Counted from the first letter of the stretch, positions 1 to 6,199 are shown. The stretch: 8,123 nucleotides of DNA from a bacterium (GCA_030672115.1 DAOVGZ010000045.1:1-8123), one strand, 5' to 3'. Made by a program: numbers and translations. Notes: generated by a model from the sequence alone, not told the origin.

Positions 1-161
1 ATCCAGTCCATGATTGCTTCACCATCATGGACCTCGCCCAACTTGTGGGAGACACCTGTATAATAAAGAATTCGCTCAGTGGTTGTTGTCTTGCCTGCAT
101 CAATATGCGCGGCAATACCAATATTTCTATAGTTTTTCAATTTTTCTACTGGACTACTCAT
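1..161 (-). CDS. fusA: Translation elongation factor G, N-terminal fragment (cut by window edge)
   Basis: EF-G is the GTPase that drives ribosomal translocation and, with RRF, ribosome recycling. Only the first 53 codons are visible; the gene continues past base 1. The fragment carries the EF-G N-terminus: RNIGIAAHIDAGKTTTTER spans residues 12-30, with the P-loop AHIDAGKT at 18-25 (Lys24 and Thr25 for GTP and Mg2+). It is followed by ILYYTG and the HDGEAIMDW block that leads into switch I. The ATG is preceded by AAGGG with nine bases of spacing. It lies 15 bases after the rpsG stop, so it is the third gene of an rpsL-rpsG-fusA operon, the usual bacterial str order. Whether tuf follows cannot be seen. 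Identification is secure. Confidence 0.96.
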   Translation of the reverse strand, partial: MSSPVEKLKNYRNIGIAAHIDAGKTTTTERILYYTGVSHKLGEVHDGEAIMDW

Positions 162-176
162 TGTATATACCCTTAA

Positions 177-659
177 CTACCAAGCATAATGTGAAAAGGC
201 TCTATTAGCTTCAGCCATTCTGTGCACATCTGTTTTTTTCTTTAAAGCATTACCGCGACCTTCATGAGCTTCAATGAGCTCAGAAGCCAAGCGTTCTGCC
301 ATTGTTTTATTTGATCTTTTTTTAGCAGCACCAATGATCCAACGAATTGCTAAAGCTTCACCTCTCTCTGGGCGAACTTCACGAGGAACCTGATAAACAG
401 AACCACCAACTCGACGAGATCTTACTTCAATAAAAGGTAAAACCTGGCCGAAAGCCTTTTCAAACATTTTTAAAGTTTTTTCTTTGTCGCCATCGACCTT
501 TTTGCCTAAAATTTCCAAGGCTCCATGAACAATGGATCGTGCAACATTTTTTTTACCTTGCACCATAACAACATTAATAAACTTTTGAACAAGTGATGAA
601 CTATAAACAAGATCAACACCTATATCTCTTTTAAAACTTTTTTTTCTACGCCTTGGCAT
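177..659 (-). CDS. rpsG: 30S ribosomal protein S7
   Basis: S7 is a primary binder of the 3' major domain of 16S rRNA; it organises the head of the 30S subunit and lines the E site and mRNA exit. The 160-residue product is close to the usual 156. It opens with MPRRR, carries FINVVMVQGKK at 27-37, SRRVGGSVYQVPREVRPER at 81-99, and ends in the hallmark HRMAEANRAFSHYAW (146-160). The ATG is preceded by an AGAGGA ribosome binding site eight bases upstream. It is 17 bases after rpsL and 15 bases before fusA. A spacer this short leaves no room for the large S7-binding regulatory structure of the E. coli rpsL-rpsG spacer, so that feedback is probably absent or built differently (inference). Confidence 0.98.
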   Translation of the reverse strand: MPRRRKKSFKRDIGVDLVYSSSLVQKFINVVMVQGKKNVARSIVHGALEILGKKVDGDKEKTLKMFEKAFGQVLPFIEVRSRRVGGSVYQVPREVRPERGEALAIRWIIGAAKKRSNKTMAERLASELIEAHEGRGNALKKKTDVHRMAEANRAFSHYAW

Positions 660-676
660 AATTCAAATCCTCTACC

Positions 677-1045
677 CTACGGGCGCTTAGTACCGTACAG
701 TGAACGTGATTGCTTTCTATTTTCAACACCATTTGTATCAAGAGCTCCACGAACAATATGATACTTTACACCATTTAAATCTTTTACCTTACCACCACGA
801 ACCAAAACAACGGAGTGTTCCTGCAAATTATGGCCTTCACCGCCAATATAAGCTGTAACTTCAATACCCGTTGAAAGTTTGACACGAGCAACTTTACGAA
901 GAGCTGAGTTTGGTTTTTTAGGCGTTACAGTGAAAACACGTGTACAAACGCCTCTTGCATGTGGACCGCCCTTAAGCGCAGGGCTTTTGGACTTAGATCG
1001 AGCTCTTTTTCGAGAAGAACGAGCCAACTGGTTTATCGTAGGCAT
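677..1045 (-). CDS. rpsL: 30S ribosomal protein S12
   Basis: S12 sits at the decoding centre and the 30S/50S interface and tunes translational accuracy. The 122-residue product starts MPTINQLAR and contains TPKKPNSALRK (41-51), YIGGEGHNLQEHSVVLVRGGKVKDL (start at 66) and the closing SLYGTKRP. The residues whose change gives streptomycin resistance in other bacteria are mostly the sensitive type: Lys43 and Lys88 (counting Met1) are kept, as is Asp89, the methylthiolation site. Residue 91, however, is Asn (codon AAT, bases 773-775), where bacteria normally have Pro in the KDLPGV motif. The start has AGGAA nine bases upstream. It is the first gene of the str operon, with a weak promoter candidate about 85 bases upstream. 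Confidence 0.98.
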   Translation of the reverse strand: MPTINQLARSSRKRARSKSKSPALKGGPHARGVCTRVFTVTPKKPNSALRKVARVKLSTGIEVTAYIGGEGHNLQEHSVVLVRGGKVKDLNGVKYHIVRGALDTNGVENRKQSRSLYGTKRP

Positions 1046-1128
1046 AGCTAAAAATTCCTATTCAATTACAAATAAATTTGTTTCAAAAACACATTTTCGG
1101 AAGAACAATAACCTCAAATACTACTAGT

Positions 1129-1156
1129 AGATTACCTTTTTTAATATTTTTTTCAA
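1129..1156 (-). promoter_or_regulatory. Candidate promoter of rpsL-rpsG-fusA
   Basis: On the minus strand TTGAAA (bases 1156-1151, five of six to the -35 consensus) is followed after 16 bases by TAATCT (1134-1129, three of six to the -10). It faces rpsL with a predicted leader of roughly 75-80 bases. The -35 is good and the -10 weak, so this is a candidate only. Confidence 0.35.
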
Positions 1157-1353
1157 GCCAAACTGAAAAAAACAGATAACAAATCGTGAAAGCAGAATTT
1201 TTCTCAGCGTCAACTATTGATATATTTAATCTTTTATCCTAAGGAAATGCCATGTTTATGGACTTATCTAATAAGACATGCTACGTTGTTCTCCAAATAT
1301 TCAATCAACCGCATGTGTGAAGCCTGATGTTACCTCAATAGACCCTCATAGTC

Positions 1354-1359
1354 AAGGAG
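1354..1359 (+). promoter_or_regulatory. Ribosome binding site of the site-2 protease gene
   Basis: AAGGAG lies seven bases before the ATG at 1367. This near-perfect Shine-Dalgarno fixes that start; there is no in-frame extension upstream because the frame is closed by TGA at 1325-1327. Confidence 0.85.
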
Positions 1360-1366
1360 CAAAAAT

Positions 1367-2494
1367 ATGGCGCTAACAAAGCTGCTATTTTCATTGTCAA
1401 GCAATATTGCCCTCACAGCAATAGGAATACTCGGAATCGGTTTTATTATTGGTTTTCACGAGTTTGGCCATTTCATTTTCTGCAAAATATTTAAAGTGAG
1501 AACTAACAGCTTTGCAATTGGCTATGGACCAAAAATTTGGAAAAAAAAATTCAAACAAACAGAATTTTCACTTTCCGCTATTCCAATTGGTGGCTACGTT
1601 GAAATGGCAGCCGAATCTCCAAAAGGACCTAAAGACCCTGCCTTATTCACCTCCAAACCTCTTTACCAAAAACTTTTTGTTATTTTTGGAGGCGTTGCTT
1701 TTAATCTATTCTTTGCATATATGGTCCTTTGTCTAACATTTTTCTTTGGACTCCCCAAAACTCCCCTTTTATATCCAATCAATTCAACCGCAACTATACA
1801 AAATGTTTCAAAAGACTCTGCAGCCGAACAATATGGCCTCAAAGTTGGGGACAAAATTTTACAAATTGACGGACAGAATTTAGCTGGCAGTGCTCAAAGT
1901 CTATTTGCTATTACCAAACCTCTTGCAAAAAAAGAAGCAACACTTCTTATAGAAAGAGATGGTATAAAAAAAGAAATCACCATGACACTCGGATCGAGAA
2001 AAATATTTGGTGAAACTTACGGAACTCTCGGTGTAATTTTTGAAATGACTGAAAAAGCCGGCCTTCCATTAATCAGTTCTATCAAACAAGGAATTAAACT
2101 TGCCAATGCTTACCTTATTAATACAGCAAAAGCATATAAAAACATTTTTGTAAAAAGAGAAACAAAAGGACTTGGTGGCCCCATAGCTATCATTTCCGAA
2201 ACTGTTAAAGGTGCTGCAAAAGGCGCAAAAATATTTTTCCTTTTCTTAGCTATAATCAGTATAAATCTTGCCGTTTTAAATCTTATCCCTCTTCCTATTT
2301 TGGATGGCGGCCAAGCTCTTCTTTTTACAATCGAAGCAATAATTCGTCGTCAACTTCCTGAACGTGCAAAAGAAATGGTATTCATTGCCTGCTGGATTGG
2401 AATGCTAATCTTATTCGTCTTTCTAAGTGCAAAAGACATTTGGCGTATCATCACTCCATGGACAGAGACTATTAAGAACTTTTTCAACATCTAA
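1367..2494 (+). CDS. rseP: Site-2 protease, RseP/RasP-type zinc metalloprotease (M50B)
   Basis: This is an inner-membrane protease that cuts transmembrane helices; in model bacteria the family cleaves anti-sigma factors and leftover signal peptides. The 375-residue product has the zinc motif HEFGH (31-35) in the first membrane segment (about 13-38), the GGVAFNLFFAY stretch in the second (about 102-128), one PDZ domain (about 140-208, with AEQYGLKVGDKILQIDG) and the third-ligand motif NLIPLPILDGG (305-315; Asp313). A last membrane segment lies at about 336-354. The GLGGPIAI loop at 268-275 matches the family. E. coli RseP is longer, with two PDZ domains; this is the compact single-PDZ form. 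The gene stands alone between ribosomal genes, not beside dxr, uppS, cdsA or bamA, and ends at a strong terminator. No anti-sigma substrate is visible here, so substrates are unknown. Confidence 0.93.
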   Translation: MALTKLLFSLSSNIALTAIGILGIGFIIGFHEFGHFIFCKIFKVRTNSFAIGYGPKIWKKKFKQTEFSLSAIPIGGYVEMAAESPKGPKDPALFTSKPLYQKLFVIFGGVAFNLFFAYMVLCLTFFFGLPKTPLLYPINSTATIQNVSKDSAAEQYGLKVGDKILQIDGQNLAGSAQSLFAITKPLAKKEATLLIERDGIKKEITMTLGSRKIFGETYGTLGVIFEMTEKAGLPLISSIKQGIKLANAYLINTAKAYKNIFVKRETKGLGGPIAIISETVKGAAKGAKIFFLFLAIISINLAVLNLIPLPILDGGQALLFTIEAIIRRQLPERAKEMVFIACWIGMLILFVFLSAKDIWRIITPWTETIKNFFNI

Positions 2495-2505
2495 ATATAA
2501 AAATA

Positions 2506-2534
2506 TAGGGCCTCATCTTAAAAATGAGGCCCTA
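2506..2534 (+). terminator. Intrinsic terminator of the site-2 protease gene
   Basis: An 11-base-pair perfect stem (TAGGGCCTCAT with ATGAGGCCCTA) closes a seven-base loop and is followed by AATTATTTTTT. It begins 11 bases after the stop codon. The opposite flank is also T-rich when read on the minus strand, so it may act in both directions as a second barrier to rplM transcription. Confidence 0.85.
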
Positions 2535-2658
2535 ATTATTTTTTAACTTTTCCAACTACCCTTTTTAAAAACCTCTTCATTTAATTATTCAAAGTTCCTT
2601 TTTAACAAAAAAACTTCTACTTCCCTTTGAACAAATAAAGCTAAAAATTTAATATAAA

Positions 2659-2698
2659 AAAGAAGGCGCCGATATTTTTAAATATCGGCGCCTTCTTT
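2659..2698 (-). terminator. Intrinsic terminator of rplM, exceptionally long stem
   Basis: A perfect 19-base-pair inverted repeat with a two-base centre (GC-rich core GGCGCC, AT-rich tip that probably opens into a larger loop) lies 24 bases after the rplM stop. Read on the minus strand it is followed by TTTTTATATT. On the plus side the trailing T-run is only three bases, so the main direction is rplM. Confidence 0.85.
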
Positions 2699-2722
2699 AA
2701 AACATTTTGCAATCAAAGGCGA

Positions 2723-3163
2723 CTAAACCTTTTTAGCTGATGCAGCTATTTGTGCTGCATGAGGATGCTCATTGCTTGCATAAACTTTTAACTTTTTAAA
2801 AGAAGCTCTACTGAGTTTATTTTTCGGCAACATACGCTTTACAGCGAGTTCAAGAATTTGAGTTGGATGTTTTGCCATCAACTCTCTTGCTGTCTGAACT
2901 TTATAGCCACCCATCCATCCAGTGTATCGATCGTAAATTTTATCTTCCATTTTGTTACCTGTCATAATAATCTTATGAGCATTGATAACAACAACGTAAT
3001 CACCACAATCTGTATGAGGAGTATAAACTGGCTTATTTTTGCCTCTAAGTGTATCTGCAATCATAGTAGCAAGGCGTCCAAGGACCTTTCCTTCTGCATC
3101 AATGAGAATCCACTGAGGATCCCGGTCTTCTTTTTTCAGATAAAACGCCTTATTGAAACTCAT
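2723..3163 (-). CDS. rplM: 50S ribosomal protein L13
   Basis: L13 is an early assembly protein that binds 23S rRNA. The 146-residue product matches the usual length of about 142. Family landmarks are WILIDAEGKVLGRLAT (18-33), GKNKPVYTPHTDCGDYVVVINA (from 41), MTGNK (67-71), YTGWMGGYK (80-88) and the signature MLPKNKL...FKKLKVYASNEHPHA (111-136). I chose the ATG at 3163 because AAGGG stands six bases upstream; an in-frame TTG at 3184 would add seven residues (MLAKGLV) that run through that ribosome binding site. The gene is normally followed by rpsI (S9) in bacteria. Here a strong terminator follows at once and no rpsI is in the window, so rplM looks monocistronic. Confidence 0.97.
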   Translation of the reverse strand: MSFNKAFYLKKEDRDPQWILIDAEGKVLGRLATMIADTLRGKNKPVYTPHTDCGDYVVVINAHKIIMTGNKMEDKIYDRYTGWMGGYKVQTARELMAKHPTQILELAVKRMLPKNKLSRASFKKLKVYASNEHPHAAQIAASAKKV

Positions 3164-3169
3164 AACAAG

Positions 3170-3174
3170 CCCTT
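3170..3174 (-). promoter_or_regulatory. Ribosome binding site deciding the rplM start
   Basis: AAGGG on the minus strand, six bases before the ATG at 3163-3161, supports the internal ATG over the upstream in-frame TTG, whose reading would translate through this site. Confidence 0.75.
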
Positions 3175-3236
3175 TTGCCAACAAAATCTAATTTTTAACT
3201 TTATTTATCTTTTTATAAACGAACAGGTTGTTATAT

Positions 3237-3265
3237 ACATTAAAGCAAAAAGTGAATCTGGTCAA
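3237..3265 (-). promoter_or_regulatory. Candidate promoter of rplM
   Basis: On the minus strand TTGACC (3265-3260, five of six to the -35 consensus) is followed after 17 bases by TAATGT (3242-3237, three of six to the -10). This predicts a leader of about 65-70 bases. A TATAAC lies just downstream (3235-3230) but would need a 24-base spacer. The -35 is good, the -10 weak. Confidence 0.4.
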
Positions 3266-3307
3266 ATGAATAAGATGCAAAACTATTTATTTATTAAGCA
3301 AAACATG

Positions 3308-3313
3308 TACAAT
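3308..3313 (+). promoter_or_regulatory. Candidate -10 element for the nhaC operon
   Basis: TACAAT (five of six to TATAAT) lies about 55 bases before the antiporter start in an otherwise featureless AT-rich stretch. The matching -35 region (near 3285-3291, ATTTATT) is poor, so the call is tentative. Confidence 0.3.
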
Positions 3314-3368
3314 AAATCAAGTCTAGAAATAAAATCTAATTCAAAAATAAAATACAAAGGAATATATC

Positions 3369-4934
3369 ATGACTGACTCCTGGCTTGTTATAACACCCCC
3401 GATTATTGTCCTTCTTATCGCTTTTATCACAAAAAAATTAAACCCTGCACTTATAACAGGAATTATATGTGCAGCACTTATTGCCTCAGATTTTAGCATT
3501 TTTGGCAGCTCAAAATTAACAGGTGGACTTATAATTCAAAAGCTCACCAATATTGATAGTTTTTTTATTTATTCATTTCTTATAATGCTTGGAGCTGTAG
3601 TTACTTTAATTATCAGAACTGGTGGCGCAACAGCATTTGCAAATTTTGCTTCAAAAAAAATTAAAAATGCAAAACAAGCAGAAACATCATCTCTTTTATT
3701 TTCTTTTAGCCTTTTTATTGATGACTACTTAAGTAACTCAACTGTTGGCTATGTAATGCGACCATTGACTGACAAATTTAAAGTCACCCGCGCAAAACTA
3801 GCCTTTCTAGTTCACTCCATCGCGACACCACTCGTTGTTTTAGCACCTATCTCTGGCTGGAGTGCAATGATAACAGACAAGCTTTTAGAGGCTGGAATAA
3901 CAGACCAACTTGGTCCTAAAGCAAAAATTCTTGCCAATCCATACTTTACGTATATCAAATCAATTCCATTTGTTTTTTATTCATTTTTAATGATTATATC
4001 TGTTTGGTTTATTGTCCGAAAAAGAATCTCTTATGGCCCTATGAAAGCCCATGAAGCGATTGCTGCAAAAACTGGCAACATCCATGGTGGAAAAAAAGAT
4101 ACTCTTAGCGCTGCTGACACCTTTAAAACAGTAAAAGGAACATTAGCAGATCTTTTTGTTCCTCTTTTCACCCTTGTTTGTGCAATTACAGCAGGAACCT
4201 TGGGAACAGAACGCTTTATAAAAGCTCTTGGCTTACAATCATCACCATCTTTTCTTTCTCTCTTTTTTGCTGGAGCATCTACACTTTTAATTACCCTGAC
4301 ATTTTCCTTATCCAGAAAAAAAATAAAATTCGCCCAAATTCCTAGTATTATTTTTGGAGGCTTTAAATTGTTTTATGATGCAATCATAATGCTTTTTCTT
4401 GCCTCTATTTTAGGTTCTATAATTATGGAAAACCTACTGACAGGACAATATTTAGCAAAAATCTTAGTTGGCAATGTCAGCTTAATGCTTATTCCACTCA
4501 TGCTTTTTCTAGTTTCAGCTGCTATTGCTATTGCAACCGGAACTTCATGGGGAACTATTGCAATTATGATTCCTATAACAATCCCAATGGTTATCTCTTT
4601 GGCGCAAGTTAATCTACCTACAACAGTTGCGTCTATTACTCTTTTGTTTCCTGCTATTGGAGCTGTACTTGCAGGCTCAGTCTGTGGAGATCATATTTCT
4701 CCAGTTTCAGAAACAACAATCATGGCTGCAAACAGCGCAGGTGCACAACCTGTTGATCACGCAACAACACAGTTTTTTTACGCATTACCCGCAATTTTAT
4801 CTGCATGTCTTGCATTCTTACTTTCAGGCTTTTTACTTTCGTATCCAATCTGGATAAATGTATCTATTTCTTTCGGCGTAAGCCTTATTGTTTGCCTAGT
4901 TATGATCAAATTGCTCGATACATCAAAAAAATAA
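3369..4934 (+). CDS. nhaC: NhaC-family Na+/H+ antiporter
   Basis: This is a polytopic inner-membrane carrier that exchanges sodium for protons; some relatives exchange organic acids or amino acids, so the exact substrate is uncertain. The 521-residue product has roughly 11-13 hydrophobic segments and the family's conserved blocks: FIDDYLSNSTVGYVMRP (116-132), TRAKLAFLVHSIATP (140-154) followed by LAPISGWSA (158-166), ATGTSWGTIAIMIPI (389-403), and the hallmark GSVCGDHISPVSETT (436-450). The double Asp at 118-119 and Asp441 are likely ion-site residues by family analogy. AAAGGA seven bases before the ATG supports the start. Its stop is only 13 bases before the next gene and no terminator intervenes, so it probably leads an operon with the next two exported proteins. 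Confidence 0.9.
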   Translation: MTDSWLVITPPIIVLLIAFITKKLNPALITGIICAALIASDFSIFGSSKLTGGLIIQKLTNIDSFFIYSFLIMLGAVVTLIIRTGGATAFANFASKKIKNAKQAETSSLLFSFSLFIDDYLSNSTVGYVMRPLTDKFKVTRAKLAFLVHSIATPLVVLAPISGWSAMITDKLLEAGITDQLGPKAKILANPYFTYIKSIPFVFYSFLMIISVWFIVRKRISYGPMKAHEAIAAKTGNIHGGKKDTLSAADTFKTVKGTLADLFVPLFTLVCAITAGTLGTERFIKALGLQSSPSFLSLFFAGASTLLITLTFSLSRKKIKFAQIPSIIFGGFKLFYDAIIMLFLASILGSIIMENLLTGQYLAKILVGNVSLMLIPLMLFLVSAAIAIATGTSWGTIAIMIPITIPMVISLAQVNLPTTVASITLLFPAIGAVLAGSVCGDHISPVSETTIMAANSAGAQPVDHATTQFFYALPAILSACLAFLLSGFLLSYPIWINVSISFGVSLIVCLVMIKLLDTSKK

Positions 4935-4937
4935 ATT

Positions 4938-4943
4938 AAAGGA
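4938..4943 (+). promoter_or_regulatory. Ribosome binding site for the GTG-started small gene
   Basis: AAAGGA lies four bases before the GTG at 4948 (five from its GG). It supports the GTG start, which is also the start that gives a complete signal peptide; the next in-frame ATG (codon 23) would lose it. Confidence 0.65.
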
Positions 4944-4947
4944 AAAA

Positions 4948-5382
4948 GTGAAGTACTCAAAAAAAACAATACCCGTGCTTCTCACTATCTTTTTAGCTTC
5001 TAATAGTTTCGCCATGCAAAAATCCCTCAACAATGAAGAAGCTAAAAAAAGCGAAAGTCTTTTTTCAAAAAAACTAAAAAAAAAGAGAAAGAAAAAAAAA
5101 GGCGGCATTTCAATGCAACTTGGAACTATTGAAGAAGCAATCGAAGTAGCAAAAGAACTTCCTGAAAATATAAAGCTTGAAGGTAAAGAACTTATTGAAA
5201 ATATAAACCGTGAAGGTGCAGAACTTGTTAATTTTTCATGTAAAAGACTTGAAACTTTGGTATTTAAAAGCTGTGGAGCAATTGGAGGAACTGTTTTATG
5301 TCTTATAGTACTTCATTATTTTTTGTATGGAAAAAAGCCGCCACTAGCATTTTTGTATAAAAAAAGCCGCGAAGTAACATAA
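4948..5382 (+). CDS. Unrecognised exported protein: signal peptide, poly-Lys patch, C-terminal membrane anchor
   Basis: I do not recognise this 144-residue protein. It begins with a clear signal peptide: basic MKYSKK, a hydrophobic core, then NSFA with probable cleavage after Ala22. Next comes an extremely basic patch (40-51, KKLKKKRKKKK from 41). A charged helical stretch (59-105) contains a tandem 11-residue repeat, ENIKLEGKELI and ENINREGAELV (73-94). One membrane segment lies at about 109-128, introduced by FKSC, and a short basic tail ends the protein. The expected topology is middle outside and tail in the cytoplasm, unless it is exported further. It sits 13 bases behind nhaC and 47 before the next gene of like architecture, with no terminator on either side, so co-transcription is likely. 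Two runs of nine A (5076-5084, 5092-5100) make it prone to slippage. Coding status is well supported; function is unknown. Confidence 0.82.
   Translation: MKYSKKTIPVLLTIFLASNSFAMQKSLNNEEAKKSESLFSKKLKKKRKKKKGGISMQLGTIEEAIEVAKELPENIKLEGKELIENINREGAELVNFSCKRLETLVFKSCGAIGGTVLCLIVLHYFLYGKKPPLAFLYKKSREVT
5164..5229 (+). repeat. Tandem 33-base repeat encoding an 11-residue helix unit
   Basis: Two adjacent 33-base units match at 28 of 33 positions and encode ENIKLEGKELI and ENINREGAELV (7 of 11 residues identical). The 11-residue period suits an amphipathic or coiled helix. The high nucleotide identity suggests a fairly recent duplication inside the gene. Confidence 0.8.
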
Positions 5383-5429
5383 AACAAAATGTTTCTCATT
5401 TATTTTATGAATAAAAAAAGGACTTCACT

Positions 5430-6074
5430 ATGAAAAACAATATTAAAACAATTTTACTTTTTTCTTTAATTTCCCTCTCATTCAACCTCTGTTTTCCCAT
5501 GAAACAAACAATTGAAATAAAGGAAAAAAATCACCACCCAACACAAAAATACCGAAAAAGAAGTTTCTCTTTCGACAGCAAAAAAGAAACATGGAGATCT
5601 CTTGATAAAAAAATAGAACTAAAAAATCTAGAAATTCAAAAATTAAAACTCACAAATCAACTAGAAACCAAAAAAATCCAAGAATTAAAATTCAAAAACC
5701 AATTAAAAGTCCACAATATCCTCCAAGGACTATGTACCGACAAAACAAATCTATCAGGTGGACTTACAGCGGAATTAGGAAATAATGCCAAAAAGGCAGT
5801 TGGAGCATTCGGCTTAACCTTGTTAACCTTTCCTGAACAAATCAGAAAGGCCCTCACAGAAATTTTTGCCAATGCAACAAAAGACTTTACTAAAGCAGTA
5901 ACCAAAGGAAACCAAGAACTACAAAAAACCATAGAAAAAACAAAAGAAGAAGTACACAAAACGGGTACTAGTGCAAGCAGTGGCATTAAAAGCATTTTCA
6001 AATATATCTGCGTTGGAAGTTTTTTTACCATCTCAGGAATCCTTACAGTCAAACAACTCCTAAATAAAATATAA
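5430..6074 (+). CDS. Unrecognised exported coiled-coil protein with C-terminal membrane anchor
   Basis: I do not recognise this 214-residue protein. A signal peptide covers about 1-23 (MKNNIKT, then a long hydrophobic core); the Cys at 21 lacks a proper lipobox, so it is not called a lipoprotein. A basic stretch (30-52) leads into a Lys/Glu/Leu-rich coiled-coil-like region (about 56-95) with a 14-residue repeat, IQKLKLTNQL and IQELKFKNQL. A Gly/Ala-rich, mildly hydrophobic patch (119-135) and a second charged helix (147-178) follow. One membrane segment lies at about 190-206, introduced by FKYIC, with a short basic tail. The ATG has AAAGGA seven bases upstream. It follows the previous exported protein by 47 bases without a convincing terminator and is closed by a hairpin at 6134-6174. 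Probable last gene of the nhaC transcript. Function unknown. Confidence 0.82.
   Translation: MKNNIKTILLFSLISLSFNLCFPMKQTIEIKEKNHHPTQKYRKRSFSFDSKKETWRSLDKKIELKNLEIQKLKLTNQLETKKIQELKFKNQLKVHNILQGLCTDKTNLSGGLTAELGNNAKKAVGAFGLTLLTFPEQIRKALTEIFANATKDFTKAVTKGNQELQKTIEKTKEEVHKTGTSASSGIKSIFKYICVGSFFTISGILTVKQLLNKI
5634..5705 (+). repeat. Internal 42-base-period repeat in the coiled-coil region
   Basis: Two 30-base blocks starting 42 bases apart (5634 and 5676) match at 24 of 30 bases and encode IQKLKLTNQL and IQELKFKNQL (7 of 10 identical). The 14-residue period equals two heptads. A degenerate third unit may lie just upstream (residues 55-68). Confidence 0.65.
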
Positions 6075-6133
6075 AAGCCTTAAATTCATTAAAACCAAGC
6101 TTCAAAAAGTAAAAAACCCATATTTATATCAAA

Positions 6134-6174
6134 AAAAGGCGTTTTCAAGCATATTTTGCTTAAAAGCGCCTTTT
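6134..6174 (+). terminator. Terminator closing the nhaC / exported-protein operon
   Basis: AAAAGGCG, TTTT and AAGCA pair with TGCTT, AAAA and CGCCTTTT around a five-base loop, with a one-base bulge on each arm (extra C at 6146 and extra G in GCGCC). The plus-strand T-run is short (four T, then CT). The opposite flank is a run of A, so the hairpin could also stop transcription arriving on the minus strand. Confidence 0.7.
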
Positions 6175-6199
6175 CTACCAAAAAACCAATGCAACCTCT

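Larger units (their letters stand above)
1046..1366. other. Divergent spacer between rpsL and the protease gene (321 bases)
   Basis: This gene-free stretch separates two divergent genes. The side near rpsL holds its candidate promoter. The side near the protease gene holds no convincing -35/-10 pair, only AT-rich sequence around 1217-1236. Two overlapping open frames of 26 codons (1247-1327) and 22 codons (1252-1320) follow an AAGGA at 1241-1245; they are too short to call as genes. No tRNA-like fold, strong hairpin or riboswitch-like structure was recognised on either strand. Confidence 0.5.

Noticed and set aside
14..208. 64-codon plus-strand open frame across the fusA start
   Set aside because: It lies opposite the EF-G P-loop region, whose identity is certain, and has no supporting start signal.
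3164..3184. TTG start adding seven residues to L13
   Set aside because: The extra MLAKGLV overlaps the AAGGG that properly serves the ATG at 3163, and L13 proteins do not have it.
2858..3376. 172-codon plus-strand open frame opposite rplM
   Set aside because: It overlaps L13 almost entirely on the other strand, has no ribosome binding site, and its composition (Cys, His and Ile rich) is that of an antisense shadow.
5383..5429. Terminator between the first and second exported-protein genes
   Set aside because: Only weak AT pairings (AAAC with GTTT, TTTATT with AATAAA) are present, with no GC-rich stem or T-run, so the two genes are treated as co-transcribed.
5657..6052. 131-codon minus-strand open frame opposite the second exported protein
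   Set aside because: The Leu/Val/Phe-rich translation mirrors Lys/Asn/Glu codons of the sense gene. No start signals, and the sense frame has a ribosome binding site and signal peptide.
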